Positions 7,352 through 16,893 are shown, counted from the first letter of the stretch. The stretch: 64,000 nucleotides of DNA from Actinomycetota bacterium (GCA_035697485.1 DASSCU010000024.1:124001-188000), one strand, 5' to 3'. Numbers and translations are program-made. Notes: generated from the sequence alone by a model not told the origin.

Positions 7352-8260
7352 ATGGCGACCGAAACCGCGCCTGCCGAGGACGTCGCGTCCACGCCTCGGC
7401 GCCGCCGCGGCACCGGCAGGTGGCGGGCGACGAGCGGTCTGCTCGCGACCCCCACGATCTGGTTGATCGTCTTCTTCGTCGTGCCCGTGGTGATGGTGGG
7501 TCTCTATAGCGTGGGCCTCCTCACGCTCTTGCGCAACGACGACTGGCTCTCGCTCGAGCACTGGCGATTCTTCCTCACGAGCGACACGTACCTGAGCCTG
7601 TTCTGGAAGTCGGTCCGCATGTCGCTCGGCGTCTCGATCACGGCGGTGCTGCTCGCCTACCCGGTCGCCTACCTGCTGGCCCTGATCGCGGGCACACGCA
7701 AGTACACGCTGCTGTTGGTGATCATCGTGCCGTTCCTCACGAGCTACTTGCTCCGAGTGCTCGCCTGGCGCGTGATCCTCGGGGAGTCGGGCGTGGCGAA
7801 CTCGTTCCTGCAGACCGCCGGGCTCGTGGAGGAGCCCGTGCGGTGGCTGTTCAACAGTCAGTTCGCGATCTACCTCGTGCTCTCCTACGTGTGGGTGCCG
7901 TTCGTGGCACTGCCGATCTTCGTCTCCCTCGAGAATCTCGACCACCATCTGCTCGAAGCCTCGAGCGATCTCGGGGCGAGCAGACTGCGTACGTTCTGGA
8001 CGGTCACGTTGCCGCTCTCGCTCCCCGGCGTCGTGGCGGGGTTCATCTTCGTGTTCATCCCGACGATCGGCGAGTACGTGACGCCCCAACTCGTCGGGGG
8101 ACCCGGCGGGTTCATGTTCGGCAGCGCGATCCAGAGCGCGTTCACTACCGGCCTCGACTGGCAGTTCGGCTCGGCCATGGCGATGTTCCTGATCTTCGCG
8201 GTCGCCCTGCTCCTGGTGGTCTTCGGCCGCTTCCTCGACGTCCGGAGCGTGGCGGAATGA
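7352..8260 (+). CDS. potB: Polyamine-type ABC transporter permease (set 1)
   Basis: This 302-residue protein has about six membrane helices and the cytoplasmic EAA loop (LLEASSDLGASRLRTFWTVTLPLSLPGV) that docks onto the ATPase. This is the PotB/PotH side of a heterodimeric importer: the N-terminal basic stretch is followed by a long first periplasmic loop. The ATG at 7352 starts just before the basic N-terminus. Its stop shares an ATGA with the next permease gene, so the two are coupled. It lies 23 bp after the receptor gene. Confidence 0.88.
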   Translation: MATETAPAEDVASTPRRRRGTGRWRATSGLLATPTIWLIVFFVVPVVMVGLYSVGLLTLLRNDDWLSLEHWRFFLTSDTYLSLFWKSVRMSLGVSITAVLLAYPVAYLLALIAGTRKYTLLLVIIVPFLTSYLLRVLAWRVILGESGVANSFLQTAGLVEEPVRWLFNSQFAIYLVLSYVWVPFVALPIFVSLENLDHHLLEASSDLGASRLRTFWTVTLPLSLPGVVAGFIFVFIPTIGEYVTPQLVGGPGGFMFGSAIQSAFTTGLDWQFGSAMAMFLIFAVALLLVVFGRFLDVRSVAE

Positions 8261-9105
8261 ACGTCGCGGTCTCGAACGCCGGTCGTCGCTGGCTGTGGCT
8301 GACCTTCTGGATCCTCGTGGTCTTCCTGTATGCGCCACTCGTGATCCTCGTGATCTTCTCGTTCAACGACCGAGATCTCGTCTCCTTCCCATGGGAAGGC
8401 TTCACGGTGCGGTGGTACCAAACCTTCGTCGACAACATCGAGATCATCGACGCCCTGCGCCAGAGCATGTGGGTCGCGGCGCTGACCGCGGTCGTCACCA
8501 CGGTGCTCGCCATCCCCGCGTCGATCGCACTGGTGCGGCGCCGGTTCTTCGCCAAAGCACTGGTATCGGGCGTCATGCTCGCGCCACTCGTGATCCCGCT
8601 CGTCGTGCTCGGCACCGCCTTGCTGATCCTCTTCAACACGATCGGCATGCCGTTTTCCGGACTCACGATCGCGATCGGACACATCGTGATCGCGTTGCCC
8701 TTCGCGATCCTCACGCTCGTGCCACGGCTCGAGCGCATCCCCGCCTCGCTCGAGGAAGCATCCCGCGACCTCGGCGCCGGTTGGTTCACCACGTTCCGCC
8801 AGATCACGTGGCCTTTGATGCTGCCGGCGATCTTCTCTGCGTTCCTGCTGAGCTTCGTGATCTCGTTCGACGAGGTCGTGGTCGCGTCGTTCGTCTCGGG
8901 CGATCAGGTGACCTTCCCGGTCTACCTCTACTCGCAGCTCCGGCTCCCGCGACAATTGCCCGCGATGATCGCCGTCGCCGTCGTGATCCTCGTGATCTCG
9001 GCGATCGTCGTGATCGCGTCGGAGGTGCTGCGCAAGATCACCGACCGCCGGCTCGAGGCCGATACGACTGTCGTCGACGACGAGGAGGAGGTGTCGGTGG
9101 CATGA
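8257..9105 (+). CDS. potC: Polyamine-type ABC transporter permease (set 1)
   Basis: The second permease subunit has 282 residues and six predicted helices. The first helix runs straight into SFNDRDL, the usual PotC/PotI N-terminus, and the EAA loop reads LEEASRDLGAGWFTTFRQITWPL. The tail after the last helix is acidic (VVDDEEEV). It overlaps both the preceding permease stop and the following ATPase start by 4 bp, so three proteins are probably made in fixed proportion from one message. Confidence 0.88.
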   Translation: MNVAVSNAGRRWLWLTFWILVVFLYAPLVILVIFSFNDRDLVSFPWEGFTVRWYQTFVDNIEIIDALRQSMWVAALTAVVTTVLAIPASIALVRRRFFAKALVSGVMLAPLVIPLVVLGTALLILFNTIGMPFSGLTIAIGHIVIALPFAILTLVPRLERIPASLEEASRDLGAGWFTTFRQITWPLMLPAIFSAFLLSFVISFDEVVVASFVSGDQVTFPVYLYSQLRLPRQLPAMIAVAVVILVISAIVVIASEVLRKITDRRLEADTTVVDDEEEVSVA

Positions 9106-10202
9106 GCGAGACCGGCGCCGCGATCAGCATCCGGGGCGTTCGCAAGTCGTTCGGCGACGTGCACGCCGTCGACGGCATCTCGCTCGACGTCGCCGAGGGC
9201 GAGTTCATCACGCTGCTCGGCCCGTCGGGGTGCGGCAAGACGACGACGATGCGCATGATCGCCGGATTCGAGGAACCCGACGAGGGCACGATCCTTCTGC
9301 GCGGGGTCGACGTCGTCGGGGTGCCGCCCAACAAGCGCGAGGTGAACATGTGCTTCCAGCACTACGCGCTGTTCCCGCACATGAACGTCGAGCGCAACGT
9401 CGAGTACGGGCTGAAACTGAAGAAGGTGCCGAAGGGCGACCGGGCGGCGATCGTCGCGGAGATGCTCGAGATCGTCGGGCTCGGGGGACTGCAGCAGCGC
9501 AGGCCCGGTCAGCTCTCGGGAGGGCAGCAGCAGCGTGTCGCGCTCGCTCGTGCGCTCGTGAACCAACCGGCGGCGTTGCTGCTCGACGAGCCGCTCGGGG
9601 CCCTCGACGTGAAGCTGCGGAAGCAGATGCAGCTCGAGCTCAAGCGCATCCAGCTCGAGCTGAAGACCACGTTCGTCTACGTCACGCACGACCAGGACGA
9701 GGCGCTGTCGATGAGCGACCGCATCGCGGTGATGAATCAGGGTGTGATCGAGCAACTCGGCAAGCCCCGCGAGGTCTACGAGCAACCGGCGACGCCGTTC
9801 GTCGCGGACTTCGTCGGCGTGCTGAACGCGATGGACGTGCGCGTCGACGAGGTGGCGGGCGAGGACCTCGTGATGCGGGTGAACGAGCGGGACCGCATCG
9901 TCGTGCCGGTCGGCCCCACGGGGACCGACGCGGGGATCGGATCGTCCCTGCTCGTGGCCGTTCGCCCCGAGCGCGTCGAGCTCTCGGCCGGCGACGTCTC
10001 GGCGAACGGCGGATCGCGACTGTCCGGCAGGGTCGCCCAGGTCGTCTACCTGGGCACGTTGACCCAGTTCCACATCGACACGCCGATCGGCAAGCGGTTG
10101 ATCGTGCACCGCCTGAGCGACGACCGTTCTTCGAGCGTTCAGCAGGGCGATGAGGTCGTCCTGACGTGGACGCGCGACGACGCGGCCGTGCTCGGTGGCT
10201 AG
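9102..10202 (+). CDS. potA: Polyamine-type ABC transporter ATPase (set 1)
   Basis: This 366-residue ATPase has Walker A GPSGCGKTT, the Q-loop FQHYALFPHM, the signature LSGGQQQRV, Walker B ALLLDEPLGALD and the H-loop VTHDQDEAL. A C-terminal TOBE-type regulatory domain (about 245-360, with VAVRPERVEL) makes it the PotA/FbpC group. It powers the importer encoded just upstream. It overlaps the permease stop in an ATGA. Its own stop is only 3 bp from the convergent acyl-CoA dehydrogenase stop, leaving no room for a separate terminator. Confidence 0.92.
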   Translation: MSETGAAISIRGVRKSFGDVHAVDGISLDVAEGEFITLLGPSGCGKTTTMRMIAGFEEPDEGTILLRGVDVVGVPPNKREVNMCFQHYALFPHMNVERNVEYGLKLKKVPKGDRAAIVAEMLEIVGLGGLQQRRPGQLSGGQQQRVALARALVNQPAALLLDEPLGALDVKLRKQMQLELKRIQLELKTTFVYVTHDQDEALSMSDRIAVMNQGVIEQLGKPREVYEQPATPFVADFVGVLNAMDVRVDEVAGEDLVMRVNERDRIVVPVGPTGTDAGIGSSLLVAVRPERVELSAGDVSANGGSRLSGRVAQVVYLGTLTQFHIDTPIGKRLIVHRLSDDRSSSVQQGDEVVLTWTRDDAAVLGG

Positions 10203-10205
10203 CGG

Positions 10206-11384
10206 TCAGCCCACGAGCGCCTGGCTGCCTCGCTTCTGCAGCTGATCGGCGACGATGTTGCGCTGGATCTCGCTCGTCCCCTCCCAGATGCGATCGACGC
10301 GAAGCTCGCGCCAGAACCGCTCGGCGACGTTTTCGCGCATGTAGCCGCGGCCGCCGAAGATCTGCACGGCACGATCGGCGACGCGTCCGGCCATCTCGCT
10401 CGCGTAGAGCTTCGCCATCGAGCATTGCCCGTGCTGGATCTTCACGTCGATGCCGGCGTCGACGTTCTCCGCGAGTCGATACGTCATCAGCCGTGCCGCC
10501 CACAACTCGGTGAGGGAGTCTGCGAGCATGTGCGAGATCGCCTGGTGCTCGACGATCGCTCGGCCGAACTGCACCCGCTGCTGCGCGAACCCGGTCGCCT
10601 CGTCGATCAGGCGCTCGGCGGCGCCGCAACAGCGGGCGGCGATCATCAGGCGCTCGTAGCGGAACCACTCGTACGTGAACGCCATGCCGTCACCCTCCTC
10701 ACCGACAAGGTTGGCGGCGGGAACCCGCACGTCCTCGAAAGCGACGACCGCGTGAGTGTCGGGGTACGTGTGCGTATAGGCCGGTTCGCGCACCAGTCGA
10801 ACGCCGGGCGTGTCCTTGTCGACGAAGAACATCGCATGGGCGCCCTCGTTGGGCCCGCCGACGATCTTCGCCTGGAAGAAGCAGTAGGTGGCGCCGTTGA
10901 ACGAGGTGACGTGCATCTTCTCCCCGTCGAGCACGTACTCGCGGCCGTCGCGGCGGGCGGTGGCCTCGATCGCGTCGACGTCGCTGCCGGCCCCGGCCTC
11001 GGTGATCGCGTAGCACTCGTGTTGCTCGCCGCGGATCGTGGGCAGGATCCACGTCTGCATCTGGTGGTCGCTGACGACCGCCGGCGCCCAGGCCGGAGGC
11101 GTGTGCACGCACCAGCCGAGTGCGTTCGTGACGCGCCCGATCTGCTCGGAGACCAGCACCTGCTGCAGGGTGGTCATGCCGGTGCCGCCGAGGTCCTTCG
11201 GCATGTTCATCGCGTAGAAACCGAGCTCGACCGCCCGATCGTGGTGCTTGGCGCGCTCGTCGGAGGGGATGCGGCCGCCGTGGGCCTCGGCGTGCTCCTC
11301 CCACGGGATCAGATCTTCGTCGACGAAGCGTCGGGCGCGCTGCTGGATGTCACGGTCCTCGGTGGAGAGCGGGTAGGTGGTCAT
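10206..11384 (-). CDS. Acyl-CoA dehydrogenase family flavoenzyme
   Basis: The 392-residue protein has the full acyl-CoA dehydrogenase fold: an N-terminal helical part, the FAD/substrate segment YAITEAGAGSD, and the C-terminal RVDRIWEGTSEIQRN with the catalytic Glu of the EGTSE motif. RGYMRE lies before it, as is usual. It should oxidise a CoA thioester (chain length unknown) and pass electrons to ETF. The mRNA appears leaderless because TAGACT lies 7 nt before the ATG. No ETF or thiolase gene is adjacent. Confidence 0.9.
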   Translation of the reverse strand: MTTYPLSTEDRDIQQRARRFVDEDLIPWEEHAEAHGGRIPSDERAKHHDRAVELGFYAMNMPKDLGGTGMTTLQQVLVSEQIGRVTNALGWCVHTPPAWAPAVVSDHQMQTWILPTIRGEQHECYAITEAGAGSDVDAIEATARRDGREYVLDGEKMHVTSFNGATYCFFQAKIVGGPNEGAHAMFFVDKDTPGVRLVREPAYTHTYPDTHAVVAFEDVRVPAANLVGEEGDGMAFTYEWFRYERLMIAARCCGAAERLIDEATGFAQQRVQFGRAIVEHQAISHMLADSLTELWAARLMTYRLAENVDAGIDVKIQHGQCSMAKLYASEMAGRVADRAVQIFGGRGYMRENVAERFWRELRVDRIWEGTSEIQRNIVADQLQKRGSQALVG

Positions 11385-11391
11385 GCGGCGG

Positions 11392-11397
11392 AGTCTA
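11392..11397 (-). promoter_or_regulatory. -10 box of leaderless acyl-CoA dehydrogenase transcript
   Basis: On the minus strand TAGACT lies exactly 7 nt upstream of the ATG at 11384, with no ribosome binding site between. This fits transcription starting at or next to the start codon. Confidence 0.55.
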
Positions 11398-11474
11398 GGC
11401 CAGCGTCCGAGACGTTCGTGAACCGGAGGAGGTCACTCTCAGTCACCGGATCGACGCGACCAGCTCGGGGGTCC

Positions 11475-12578
11475 TCACGTGAGGTCGCTCACCAACTCGA
11501 ACGCTTCCCCGATCATCGTCATGCGGCTGAACCCGTCGGGCATGCCCGAGCACTGATGCCCCGCCACGATCGTCACGTCGCGGGCCGGACACGTGTACGC
11601 CGTTGTGCCCCAGAAGCCGTCGTGGCCCCACCAGACCTCGCCACCGACCTCCGCACGGAACAGGAACATCGCGGCCGACGACGGATCGTCCTCGTCGCTC
11701 ACACCGTCGGCGAGCGGCACGTCGATCAGCGTCGTGGTCATCGACGCGAGGGTCGACGGCTCACGGAAGACCTCGCCGGCGAGCAGCCCTCGGAAGAACC
11801 GGGCGAGGTCACGACAGGTCGACATCAGCCCGCCGCCCCCGTACAGGTCGATCGACGCGTCCATGTCCGCGACGTCGTACCCGCCCTCGTACTGATGCGA
11901 CAGCGCCGGCAGCGAGGCCGGCTCGGGTTCGATCGACTCCTGCCAGGTGTGCTCGAGGCCGAGCCGCTCGCAGCCGACGAGCTCACGGATGGCCGCACCC
12001 ATCGTCAGATCCGTCGTCCGCTCGAGCACCTCTCCGACCAGGCAGGCACCGGTATCCGAGTACCCGAACCGTTCGCCCGGCGGGCCGTACGGCGTCCCGT
12101 GGGACACGGCGAACTCGATCTGTTCGAGCCGCGTCCAGCGGCGCCCGAGGTCCCGGTACACCTGCGACGTGAAGCCGTCGCGGATCGACGGGTCGTAGGC
12201 GTCGGCCGCGAAGTCGTAGATGCCACTCGTGTGGGTGAGCAGGTGTCGCAGCGTGATCGCGTCGGTGTCGTACCCACCCCTTCGAAGGAGCTCGTCGTAC
12301 TCCCCCGCGAGGAGCGTCGCGATGGTCTCGTCGAGCGAGAGACGCCCGTCCTCGACCAACCGGAGCGTGGCCGCAGCCACGAACGGCTTCGTGACGCTCG
12401 CGATGCGGAACCGCGAGCCCGCCACGAGCGCCTCTCCCGTCGTGCGGTCGGCCACCCCGGCCGCGACCTCGGCGTCGACGCCGGGTGCGAGCACATGCAG
12501 CAATCGACCGGGCATCTGCGGCCACACCTCGACGTCGCGATCGACGAGCGCCTGGAGCGAGGCGTCCAGATCGCTCAC
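11475..12578 (-). CDS. Serine beta-lactamase/D-aminopeptidase-family hydrolase
   Basis: This 367-residue protein belongs to the class C beta-lactamase-like family. The nucleophile motif is S61-V-T-K64 (in RIASVTKPF), preceded and followed by typical helices, and HTSG follows at about 116. The second motif reads Y173-S-D where many members have Y-x-N, an unusual substitution; the third region is likely WWGHDG. There is no signal peptide, so it probably acts in the cytoplasm on a small ester or amide. The GTG at 12578 overlaps the amidase stop (GTGA), so it is coupled to the amidase and may act on the same pathway. Confidence 0.82.
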   Translation of the reverse strand: MSDLDASLQALVDRDVEVWPQMPGRLLHVLAPGVDAEVAAGVADRTTGEALVAGSRFRIASVTKPFVAAATLRLVEDGRLSLDETIATLLAGEYDELLRRGGYDTDAITLRHLLTHTSGIYDFAADAYDPSIRDGFTSQVYRDLGRRWTRLEQIEFAVSHGTPYGPPGERFGYSDTGACLVGEVLERTTDLTMGAAIRELVGCERLGLEHTWQESIEPEPASLPALSHQYEGGYDVADMDASIDLYGGGGLMSTCRDLARFFRGLLAGEVFREPSTLASMTTTLIDVPLADGVSDEDDPSSAAMFLFRAEVGGEVWWGHDGFWGTTAYTCPARDVTIVAGHQCSGMPDGFSRMTMIGEAFELVSDLT

Positions 12579-13999
12579 GGGTGCGTGGGCACCTCGCGCT
12601 GCACGCTCTTCCACGGTCGCACCCGCTCGAGCGCTGCGCCGATGCGGAAGGCGCTCACATCGTCGAAGGTGCGTCCGACGATCTGCACGCCGGTAGGCAC
12701 GCCGTTCGACGCCACCCCGCTCGGCACCGCGAGCACGGGACACGGCGCGAGCACGTTGAACGGCGTCGTCATGTAGCAGAGGAACTGCCGGTCGTTCGGG
12801 CCGCCGTCGTCGAAGACCTTCCCGAGGATGCTGTCGCCCGCCGGGATGCCGGTGACCGCCCACGTCGGGCACACGAGGGCCCGGTAGCGCCGGAGGAGCT
12901 TCCCGAGCGGTTCCCACATCTCCTGCTCCCCCTCGAGACCGGTCAGGTAGGAACGAGGCTCGGTCATGTACATCTGGGCCTCCTCGGCCCAGGCGAGCGC
13001 GTAGTCGTTGAGCAGATCGCCGAACGCCGCGGCTGCCCCGCCGATCTCGGCGCCGAAGATCGCCGCGTAGTGGCGGCGCGCGGTCGCCATGATGTGCTGC
13101 AGGTTCCACGGGATCGCGACCTCGTCGACGATGGCACCGGCGTCCTCGAGGGCCGCACCGACGGCCCGGGTGTCCGCCGCCACCTCGGGATCGACCGCCC
13201 AGGCCCCTAGGTCGACCGAGAGCGCGATGCGCCACCCATCGATGCCCTTGAGCCGGGCCGGGACGCGCACCTTCGGACGCAGCGACGTCACGTCGAGCAC
13301 GTGGGGACCTGCCAGGGCGTTCTCGAACAGCGCGCAGTCGGCCACCGTGCGCGCGAGCGGTCCGTCGTGGCAGAACCGGTCGAGGTTGAAGGGCGGCCCG
13401 GTCGGCACGCGTCCGTGCGGTGGCTTGAATCCCACCACCCCGTTGATCGACGCTGGGATGCGGATCGACCCACCGATGTCGGAGCCGGTCGCGAGCAGCG
13501 ACGTCCCGCTCGCGAGCGATGCGCCCGTGCCGCCGCTCGAGCCGCCGACCGCGACGGACGGGTTCCAGGGGTTGCGCGTCACGCCCCACAGCTTCGAGTG
13601 CGTGTACCCGGCGCAGCTGAACTCCGGGGTCGTCGTACGCGCATGGACGACCGCGCCGGCCATGAAGATACGCTCGCCGATCGGCGCCGTCTCGCTCGCG
13701 ATCTCGTCGATCGCGAGTGACCCGTACCGCATGCGCCAGCCCTTCACCGGCACCTCTTCCTTCAGCGCGACCGGCAGGCCCTCGAGCGGCCTGATCCGCT
13801 CGCCGCGCGCGTACCGCCGGGCGCTCGCCTCGGCGGCCTCGCGAGCCTCCTCGGGGCGCCGCTCGCAGAGCGCGTTCACGACGGGCTCGACCTCGTCGGC
13901 GCGTCGCTCGACGCTCTCGAGCAGCTCGACGGGCGAGAGGTCCAGCGCCCGCATCGCGGCGAGCGCGTCGGTGGCGGTCATCTCCCAGGGCTCGGTCAT
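12575..13999 (-). CDS. Amidase-signature hydrolase
   Basis: This 474-residue protein has the complete Ser-cisSer-Lys triad: K80 in PVALKEEVP, S154 in GGSSGGTGAS, and S178 in GSDIGGSIRIPA. The family hydrolyses carboxamides. GatB/GatC partners are absent and the sequence diverges from GatA, so a catabolic role is likelier than tRNA amidation. The ATG at 13999 has TAGCCT 7 nt upstream (leaderless). It forms a two-gene unit with the serine hydrolase, perhaps opening an amide or lactam in steps; the substrate is unknown. Confidence 0.88.
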   Translation of the reverse strand: MTEPWEMTATDALAAMRALDLSPVELLESVERRADEVEPVVNALCERRPEEAREAAEASARRYARGERIRPLEGLPVALKEEVPVKGWRMRYGSLAIDEIASETAPIGERIFMAGAVVHARTTTPEFSCAGYTHSKLWGVTRNPWNPSVAVGGSSGGTGASLASGTSLLATGSDIGGSIRIPASINGVVGFKPPHGRVPTGPPFNLDRFCHDGPLARTVADCALFENALAGPHVLDVTSLRPKVRVPARLKGIDGWRIALSVDLGAWAVDPEVAADTRAVGAALEDAGAIVDEVAIPWNLQHIMATARRHYAAIFGAEIGGAAAAFGDLLNDYALAWAEEAQMYMTEPRSYLTGLEGEQEMWEPLGKLLRRYRALVCPTWAVTGIPAGDSILGKVFDDGGPNDRQFLCYMTTPFNVLAPCPVLAVPSGVASNGVPTGVQIVGRTFDDVSAFRIGAALERVRPWKSVQREVPTHP

Positions 14000-14006
14000 G
14001 GCGCGC

Positions 14007-14012
14007 AGGCTA
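14007..14012 (-). promoter_or_regulatory. -10 box of leaderless amidase transcript
   Basis: TAGCCT on the minus strand, 7 nt upstream of the amidase ATG at 13999. Confidence 0.5.
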
Positions 14013-14083
14013 CCCCGCCCTGCGGATCGAACGCACCGGTTCGGGGTTCGACAGGCCACCGAGTGGGAAGGCAGGATGCAGAC

Positions 14084-15013
14084 ATGAAGCTCCGACGCAG
14101 ACGTAGCTCGAACGTGGAGGACCGGCGGGGACAGAGCCCGATCGGCGGCGGCGGCATGAGCTTCCCCGGCCTCGGCGGCGGGTCAGGCGGCGGGGGCCTG
14201 CCGATCGGCAAGGGCGGCGGCATCGGACTGGTGATCCTCGTGATCGTGCTCGCCGTCTGCGTGGCCCCGCGGCTGGGCGACGGCGGCGGCGATCTCGGGG
14301 ACATCCTCGGCGGCGATCCGTTCTCGGGATTCGGTGAGGCGCAGCCGGGCGACACCACGACGCCGCTCGACCCCGACGACAAGCTCTTCGGGTTCGTGAA
14401 CGCCGTCGTCGACGACGTGAACCTCACCTGGACCGACATCTTCGCGGAGTCCGGACAGCGCTATGAGGAGGCGACACTCGTCGTGTTCGAGGGTCAGACC
14501 CAGACCGCCTGCGGACGAGGCTCGGCCGCCACCGGCCCGTTCTACTGTCCGGCCGACAGCCAGATCTACCTGGACCTCGGGTTCTTCAAGGAGCTGCGCG
14601 ACCGGTTCGGAGCGCCGGGCGACTTCGCGCAGGCGTACGTGATCGCCCACGAGTACGGACATCACGTGCAGAACCTGCTCGGCATCAACGCCGAGGTGCA
14701 ACGCCTCGTACGGGACGACCCCGGCCGGGCCAACGACCTCTCGGTCCGTATGGAGCTGCAGGCCGACTGCCTGGCGGGCGTGTGGGGGCACACCGCCCTG
14801 CAGCAGGGGGAGCTCAGCGAGGGCGACCTCGAGGAGGCACTCGCCGCCGCGGAGTCGATCGGCGACGATCGCATCCAGGAGACGACCACGGGCCGGATCG
14901 ACCCGGAGAGCTGGACCCACGGCTCGTCGGCGCAGCGAGCGAAGTGGTTCCGCGTCGGCTTCGACTCGGGTGACCCCGCGCGCTGCGATACGTTCCAGGC
15001 CGATCCGCTGTAG
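14084..15013 (+). CDS. Neutral zinc metallopeptidase (YpfJ/PF04228 type)
   Basis: This 309-residue protein has a basic N-terminus, a Gly-rich linker, one membrane helix (about 46-62) and an extracytoplasmic metallopeptidase domain. The zinc site is H189-E190-Y-G-H193 with the probable third ligand E224 in MELQADCLAG. Paired Cys (C143, C155) suggest a disulfide outside the cell. The family is widespread and its substrate is not known. The ATG at 14084 is preferred over one 21 nt upstream because it begins the conserved MKLRRRR start. It converges with the CBS-type gene with 8 bp between stops. Confidence 0.88.
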   Translation: MKLRRRRSSNVEDRRGQSPIGGGGMSFPGLGGGSGGGGLPIGKGGGIGLVILVIVLAVCVAPRLGDGGGDLGDILGGDPFSGFGEAQPGDTTTPLDPDDKLFGFVNAVVDDVNLTWTDIFAESGQRYEEATLVVFEGQTQTACGRGSAATGPFYCPADSQIYLDLGFFKELRDRFGAPGDFAQAYVIAHEYGHHVQNLLGINAEVQRLVRDDPGRANDLSVRMELQADCLAGVWGHTALQQGELSEGDLEEALAAAESIGDDRIQETTTGRIDPESWTHGSSAQRAKWFRVGFDSGDPARCDTFQADPL

Positions 15014-15021
15014 CACGACCC

Positions 15022-16062
15022 TCAGGCGATGAACTCCAGCCGGTCGCGGTGCGACTCGATCGCTGCGACCGTTCCGGGATCGAGCGTGTGGTCGCGCTCG
15101 GGCTCCTCGACCTCGGGCGTCTCTCCGTAGAGCTCGCCCGACAGGTAGCGCTGACCCGTGTCGCAGATCACGGTGACCACGCGCTCCAACTCAGGATGGT
15201 GCTCGATCACCTTGTGGACCGCGGCGACGTTGATGCCGCTCGACGGGCCGCAGAGCAGCCCTTCCTCGCGTGCGAGTCGGCGCGCCGTCACGAGGGCCTC
15301 TCCGGTCGAGACGGTGACGATGCCGTCCATCGCGGCGAGGTCGAGGTTCGGAGGCACGATGCCGTCGCCGATGCCCGGCACCCCATGCGTGCCCCACCTG
15401 TGCTCGCTGATCAACGGGCACTCCGCGGGCTCGACCGCGAAGGCGAGCACTGACGGGTTGCGGGCCTTGAGCGCGTGGGCGACCCCGCTGATCCACCCGC
15501 CGGTGCCCTGCGCCCCCACGACCGCGTCGACCCGGCCGCCCGACTGCTCCCAGATCTCCTCGCCGCTTGCGAGCTGCGCCTCTGGGTTGTCGGGGTTCTC
15601 GAACTCCCCCGGGAAGAAATACCGGTCGGGGTCGGCGGCGACGATTTCGCGCATCCGCTCGAGCGCCAGGTCGATGTCGGTGCCCGCGCCGGGGGTCAGG
15701 ACGAGATCGGCACCGTAGGCCTTGATCATCGTCTTCCGTTCGTTGCTCATGCCCTCGGGCATCACGATCGTGCAGCGGTATCCCTTGATCGCGGCGACCG
15801 CCGAACAGGCGATGCCGGCGTTCCCGGTCGTGCACTCGATGATCGTCATACCGGGCTTCAGGGCGCCTCGCTCTTCGGCCTTCGCGAGCATCGCCGCGTA
15901 GATCCGGTCCTTCACCGACCCGGTCGGGCCGTACCATTCGACCTTCGCGAGCACCTCGACCCCGGGGGGTGCCACCCGCTGCAGCCGGACCAGGGGGGTC
16001 CGACCGATCGCGTCGAGCAGTGTCGCGACCTCGTCCCGGTAGGCATCCCACGTGATCGACAC
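15022..16062 (-). CDS. PLP-dependent cysteine synthase / cystathionine beta-synthase family enzyme
   Basis: This 346-residue fold-type II PLP enzyme has K51 in GPTGSVKDR for the Schiff base, the substrate loop TTGNAG, and the phosphate-binding AQGTGGWISG. The usual CysK loop TSGNTG is altered to TTGNAG, and the protein lacks the C-terminal CBS (Bateman) pair of full-length CBS. It could make cysteine from O-acetylserine or another activated serine, or cystathionine. The GTG start has AAAGGAAC upstream. It lies 36 bp after the IclR gene on the same strand, suggesting a two-gene unit. Confidence 0.85.
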   Translation of the reverse strand: MSITWDAYRDEVATLLDAIGRTPLVRLQRVAPPGVEVLAKVEWYGPTGSVKDRIYAAMLAKAEERGALKPGMTIIECTTGNAGIACSAVAAIKGYRCTIVMPEGMSNERKTMIKAYGADLVLTPGAGTDIDLALERMREIVAADPDRYFFPGEFENPDNPEAQLASGEEIWEQSGGRVDAVVGAQGTGGWISGVAHALKARNPSVLAFAVEPAECPLISEHRWGTHGVPGIGDGIVPPNLDLAAMDGIVTVSTGEALVTARRLAREEGLLCGPSSGINVAAVHKVIEHHPELERVVTVICDTGQRYLSGELYGETPEVEEPERDHTLDPGTVAAIESHRDRLEFIA

Positions 16063-16098
16063 CGGCTCAGTTCCTTTCCGTGTTCGGGTCCATACGGT

Positions 16099-16893
16099 TC
16101 AGACCGCCCGGGCGCCGCGGTCCACGTACCCCAGACGCCTCGAGATGGCCAGGCCTGCATCGGCCGTGAGCTTGCCGATGCGAGGAAGGTCCACGGCGCG
16201 CATCCGGAACGCGGGCCCCGAGACGCTGAGCGCGGCGACGAGGTCGCCGCCCATGCCGCGCACGGGCGCCGCGACGGCGTTCAGGCCCTCCTCGAGCTCC
16301 TCCATCGTCTGGGCGTAGCCGCGGGCACGGATCTCGGAGAGTTGCGCGCGCAACTTCCGCACATCGGTGATCGTGCGCGGCGTGAGCCGGGTGAGCGGGG
16401 CGCCGAGCAGACGGTCGCGCTCGGCGTCGGTCGCGTAGGCGAGCAGCACCTTCCCGTTCGACGTGCAGTGCAACGGGGTGCGTTGTCCGACCCAGCTCAC
16501 GCTCACGATCGACCGCGTGCCCGTGACCTGGTCCACGTACACGACCGACCCGCCCGAGAGCACGCCGAGGTTCACCGTCTCGCGGGTCGTCTCGGCGAGC
16601 TCGTCGAGGATCGGGCGGGCGGCCCGCACGAGGTCGTTGCCTCCCACGGCTGCGCCGGCGAGCGAGATCAGCCCGAAGCCGAGGCGGAACTTCTCGGTGA
16701 TCGGATCCCGTTCGACGAAACCCCGCTCGGACAGCGTCGCGATCAATCGGGAGGCCGTCGCCTTGTGCACCCCGAGCTTGCGTCCGAGCTCGGTGACGCC
16801 GAGCTCACCGTGCTCGCTGATCAGCTCGAGGGCTCGCAGGGCACGTCGGACCGACTGCAGGTTCCCACCGCCACCCTCGCGTTCGTCTCGCAT
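16099..16893 (-). CDS. IclR-family transcriptional regulator
   Basis: This 264-residue protein has a winged HTH (about 12-75; LGVTELGRKLGVHKATASRLI) followed by the IclR effector domain (about 85-255; LHCTSNGKVLLA, YAQTMEELEEGLNAVAAPV). These regulators sense small carboxylates or amines and often control neighbouring catabolic genes. The ATG at 16893 is preferred to a TTG at 16920. It is followed by the CBS-type gene and lies upstream of the sox operon on the other side of an unknown gene, so either could be its target; this is not settled by the sequence. Confidence 0.9.
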   Translation of the reverse strand: MRDEREGGGGNLQSVRRALRALELISEHGELGVTELGRKLGVHKATASRLIATLSERGFVERDPITEKFRLGFGLISLAGAAVGGNDLVRAARPILDELAETTRETVNLGVLSGGSVVYVDQVTGTRSIVSVSWVGQRTPLHCTSNGKVLLAYATDAERDRLLGAPLTRLTPRTITDVRKLRAQLSEIRARGYAQTMEELEEGLNAVAAPVRGMGGDLVAALSVSGPAFRMRAVDLPRIGKLTADAGLAISRRLGYVDRGARAV

